Part shown: piece by piece, positions 63,144 through 64,000 of the stretch
Position numbering within the stretch: the stretch's first letter is position 1
Layout of the letters: every line of letters begins with the position of its first letter
NCBI RefSeq assembly: GCF_011742555.1
Contig: NZ_JAAQQR010000008.1
Coordinates: 62,001 to 126,000, forward strand
DNA length: 64,000 nt
Source of the DNA: Luteibacter jiangsuensis
GTDB taxonomy: Bacteria > Pseudomonadota > Gammaproteobacteria > Xanthomonadales > Rhodanobacteraceae
Direction: 5' to 3'
Notes under the pieces: model-generated
What the model saw: only the letters and a program-made list of their open reading frames with translations
What the model was told of the DNA's origin: nothing
Database searches by the model: none
Made by a program: the position numbers and the translations under genes

Positions 63144-63157
63144 TGACAACGTTGGGC
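63144..63157. promoter_or_regulatory. second, degenerate operator TGACAACGTTGGGC
   Basis: The first nine bases repeat those of the perfect palindrome; the second arm is degenerate. It lies 60 bases before the nagP start, mirroring the spacing of the first site from the kinase. Confidence 0.6.
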
Positions 63158-63217
63158 AGGGAAGCCGATAAAGGACCGGATCGGGGCGCCTCGGGCCCCT
63201 GCGAGAGGGGAGCATCC

Positions 63218-64000
63218 ATGTCGTCCACCACGGCCGCGGTCAACGAGACGCGCCATTCCAGCCTGGTCCCGATGATCATCATCGGCGTCCTGTTCTTCAT
63301 CTTCGGCTTCGTCACGTGGCTCAACGGGCCGCTGATCACCTTCGTCAAGCTGGCCTTCAACCTCGACGACGTGAACGCCTTCCTCGTGCCCATGGCGTTC
63401 TACCTGTCTTATTTCTTTCTCGCCCTGCCCTCCTCCTTCATCCTGAAGAAGACCGGCATGAAGAAGGGCATGGGGCTCGGCCTGTTCGTCATGGCGATCG
63501 GCGCGGTGATGTTCGGCCAGTTCGTCACGATGCGCGTGTATCCCGGCGCATTGACCGGACTCTTCGTCATCGGTGCCGGCCTCTCGCTGTTGCAGACCGC
63601 GTCGAATCCGTACATTTCCATCCTCGGGCCCATCGAGAGCGGCGCGCAGCGCATCGCCTTCATGGGCATCTGCAACAAGGTGGCCGGCGCCCTTGCGCCG
63701 TTCGTCTTCGGTGCGGTGGTGATGAGCAACATCGGCACCTTCGACAAGCAGATCGCAGCAGCCGCCTCGCCGGCCGAAAAGGACGCCCTGCTGGCGGCTT
63801 TCGCGGCCAAGGTGCACATGCCGTACATGGTGATGGCCGCCCTGCTGGTCGTGCTCGCCATCTGGGTCGTGCGTTCCTCGCTGCCCGAGATCAAGCCGTC
63901 CAGCGAGAATTCCGAGCGCGCCATCGGGCACGACAAGGGCAGCCTCCTGAGCTTCCCGCATCTGTGGCTGGGCGTGCTCTGCCTGTTTGTCTACGTGGGC
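63218..64000 (+). CDS. nagP: N-acetylglucosamine permease NagP, MFS FGHS/FucP-like (partial)
   Basis: The first 261 codons of an inner-membrane sugar:H+ symporter; the gene runs off the window. It resembles FucP-type transporters: after a short cytosolic start come IIIGVLFFIFGFVTWLNGPL, YLSYFFLALPSSFILKK, GLFVIGAGLSLLQTASNPYI and RIAFMGICNKVAGALAPF. Homologues in Xanthomonas and Shewanella are the GlcNAc transporter NagP. GAGGGGAG lies 5 bases before the ATG. It diverges from the kinase-receptor operon and has a degenerate operator 60 bases upstream, so it should be induced with that operon. Confidence 0.85.
   Translation, partial: MSSTTAAVNETRHSSLVPMIIIGVLFFIFGFVTWLNGPLITFVKLAFNLDDVNAFLVPMAFYLSYFFLALPSSFILKKTGMKKGMGLGLFVMAIGAVMFGQFVTMRVYPGALTGLFVIGAGLSLLQTASNPYISILGPIESGAQRIAFMGICNKVAGALAPFVFGAVVMSNIGTFDKQIAAAASPAEKDALLAAFAAKVHMPYMVMAALLVVLAIWVVRSSLPEIKPSSENSERAIGHDKGSLLSFPHLWLGVLCLFVYVG

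Larger units (their letters stand above)
62871..63217. promoter_or_regulatory. divergent control region of the GlcNAc locus
   Basis: A 347-base gap between the kinase and nagP. It holds two operator-like sites (62929-62942 and 63144-63157) and a 12-base inverted repeat (62965-63024). No additional open frame with an SD was seen. The sites are placed near each start, fitting one regulator that represses both transcripts. Confidence 0.75.

Overview
The window is a GC-rich, densely coded bacterial chromosome segment. TonB-dependent receptors, copA/copB copper genes, a trimeric autotransporter, a GlcNAc-utilisation locus and dispersed REP palindromes of the type starting GTGGGAGCCG suggest a gammaproteobacterium of the Rhodanobacteraceae/Xanthomonadales, close to Luteibacter or Dyella. 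That placement is inference from gene content; no rRNA, tRNA, phage or IS transposase gene was recognised.

Layout. 0-2.1 kb: the end of a sensor kinase, a ThuA-like protein and an NmrA-like oxidoreductase. 2.1-6.1 kb (minus strand): a compact three-gene cassette of TIR-TM-TPR protein, a 41-residue Pro/Lys-rich small protein and a SLOG-SLATT 4TM protein, with overlapping or nearly abutting reading frames. This is the best candidate for an undescribed signalling or defence system. 6.2-13.6 kb: an L,D-transpeptidase, redox enzymes, a GST, a DUF899 protein, a chemoreceptor behind a sigma-28-like promoter, a DksA-like zinc finger protein and a GH29 fucosidase. 13.7-21 kb: a DHA2 drug exporter, copA-copB, and two secreted paralogues with a fimbrial-adhesin N-terminal domain, one of which is fused to a subtilase domain that has lost all its catalytic residues. 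21-24.7 kb: a three-domain LigD (no Ku in view) and an acyltransferase. 25-29.5 kb: a trimeric autotransporter adhesin with a TpgA-like anchoring lipoprotein. 29.6-33.8 kb: a subclass B3 metallo-beta-lactamase and a Fur-box iron uptake pair (PepSY protein and TonB receptor). 33.9-42.3 kb: regulators and small enzymes (HD protein with a divergent GlxA-type regulator, NarL-type response regulator, DUF72, DUF6348, PIN, luciferase-like monooxygenase, pirin, NAMPT). 42.4-48 kb: an LTA-synthase-like enzyme divergent from mprF, which is translationally coupled to an acvB/virJ-like lipase gene. 48-49.8 kb: an RNA-rich intergenic region, a small ORF, an outer-membrane protein and a tandem REP array. 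49.8-56.5 kb: a GH3 glucosidase and a full-length Lhr helicase. 56.6-64 kb: a GlcNAc/chitin-oligosaccharide locus (GH20 hexosaminidase, TonB receptor, Glk-family kinase, divergent NagP permease) with palindromic LacI-type operators in the divergent promoter region.

Genes that work together: the TIR cassette; the Nag locus (import through the outer membrane, hydrolysis, inner-membrane import, phosphorylation); MprF with AcvB (making and removing aminoacyl-phosphatidylglycerol); the adhesin with its anchor; the iron receptor with the PepSY protein; CopA with CopB.
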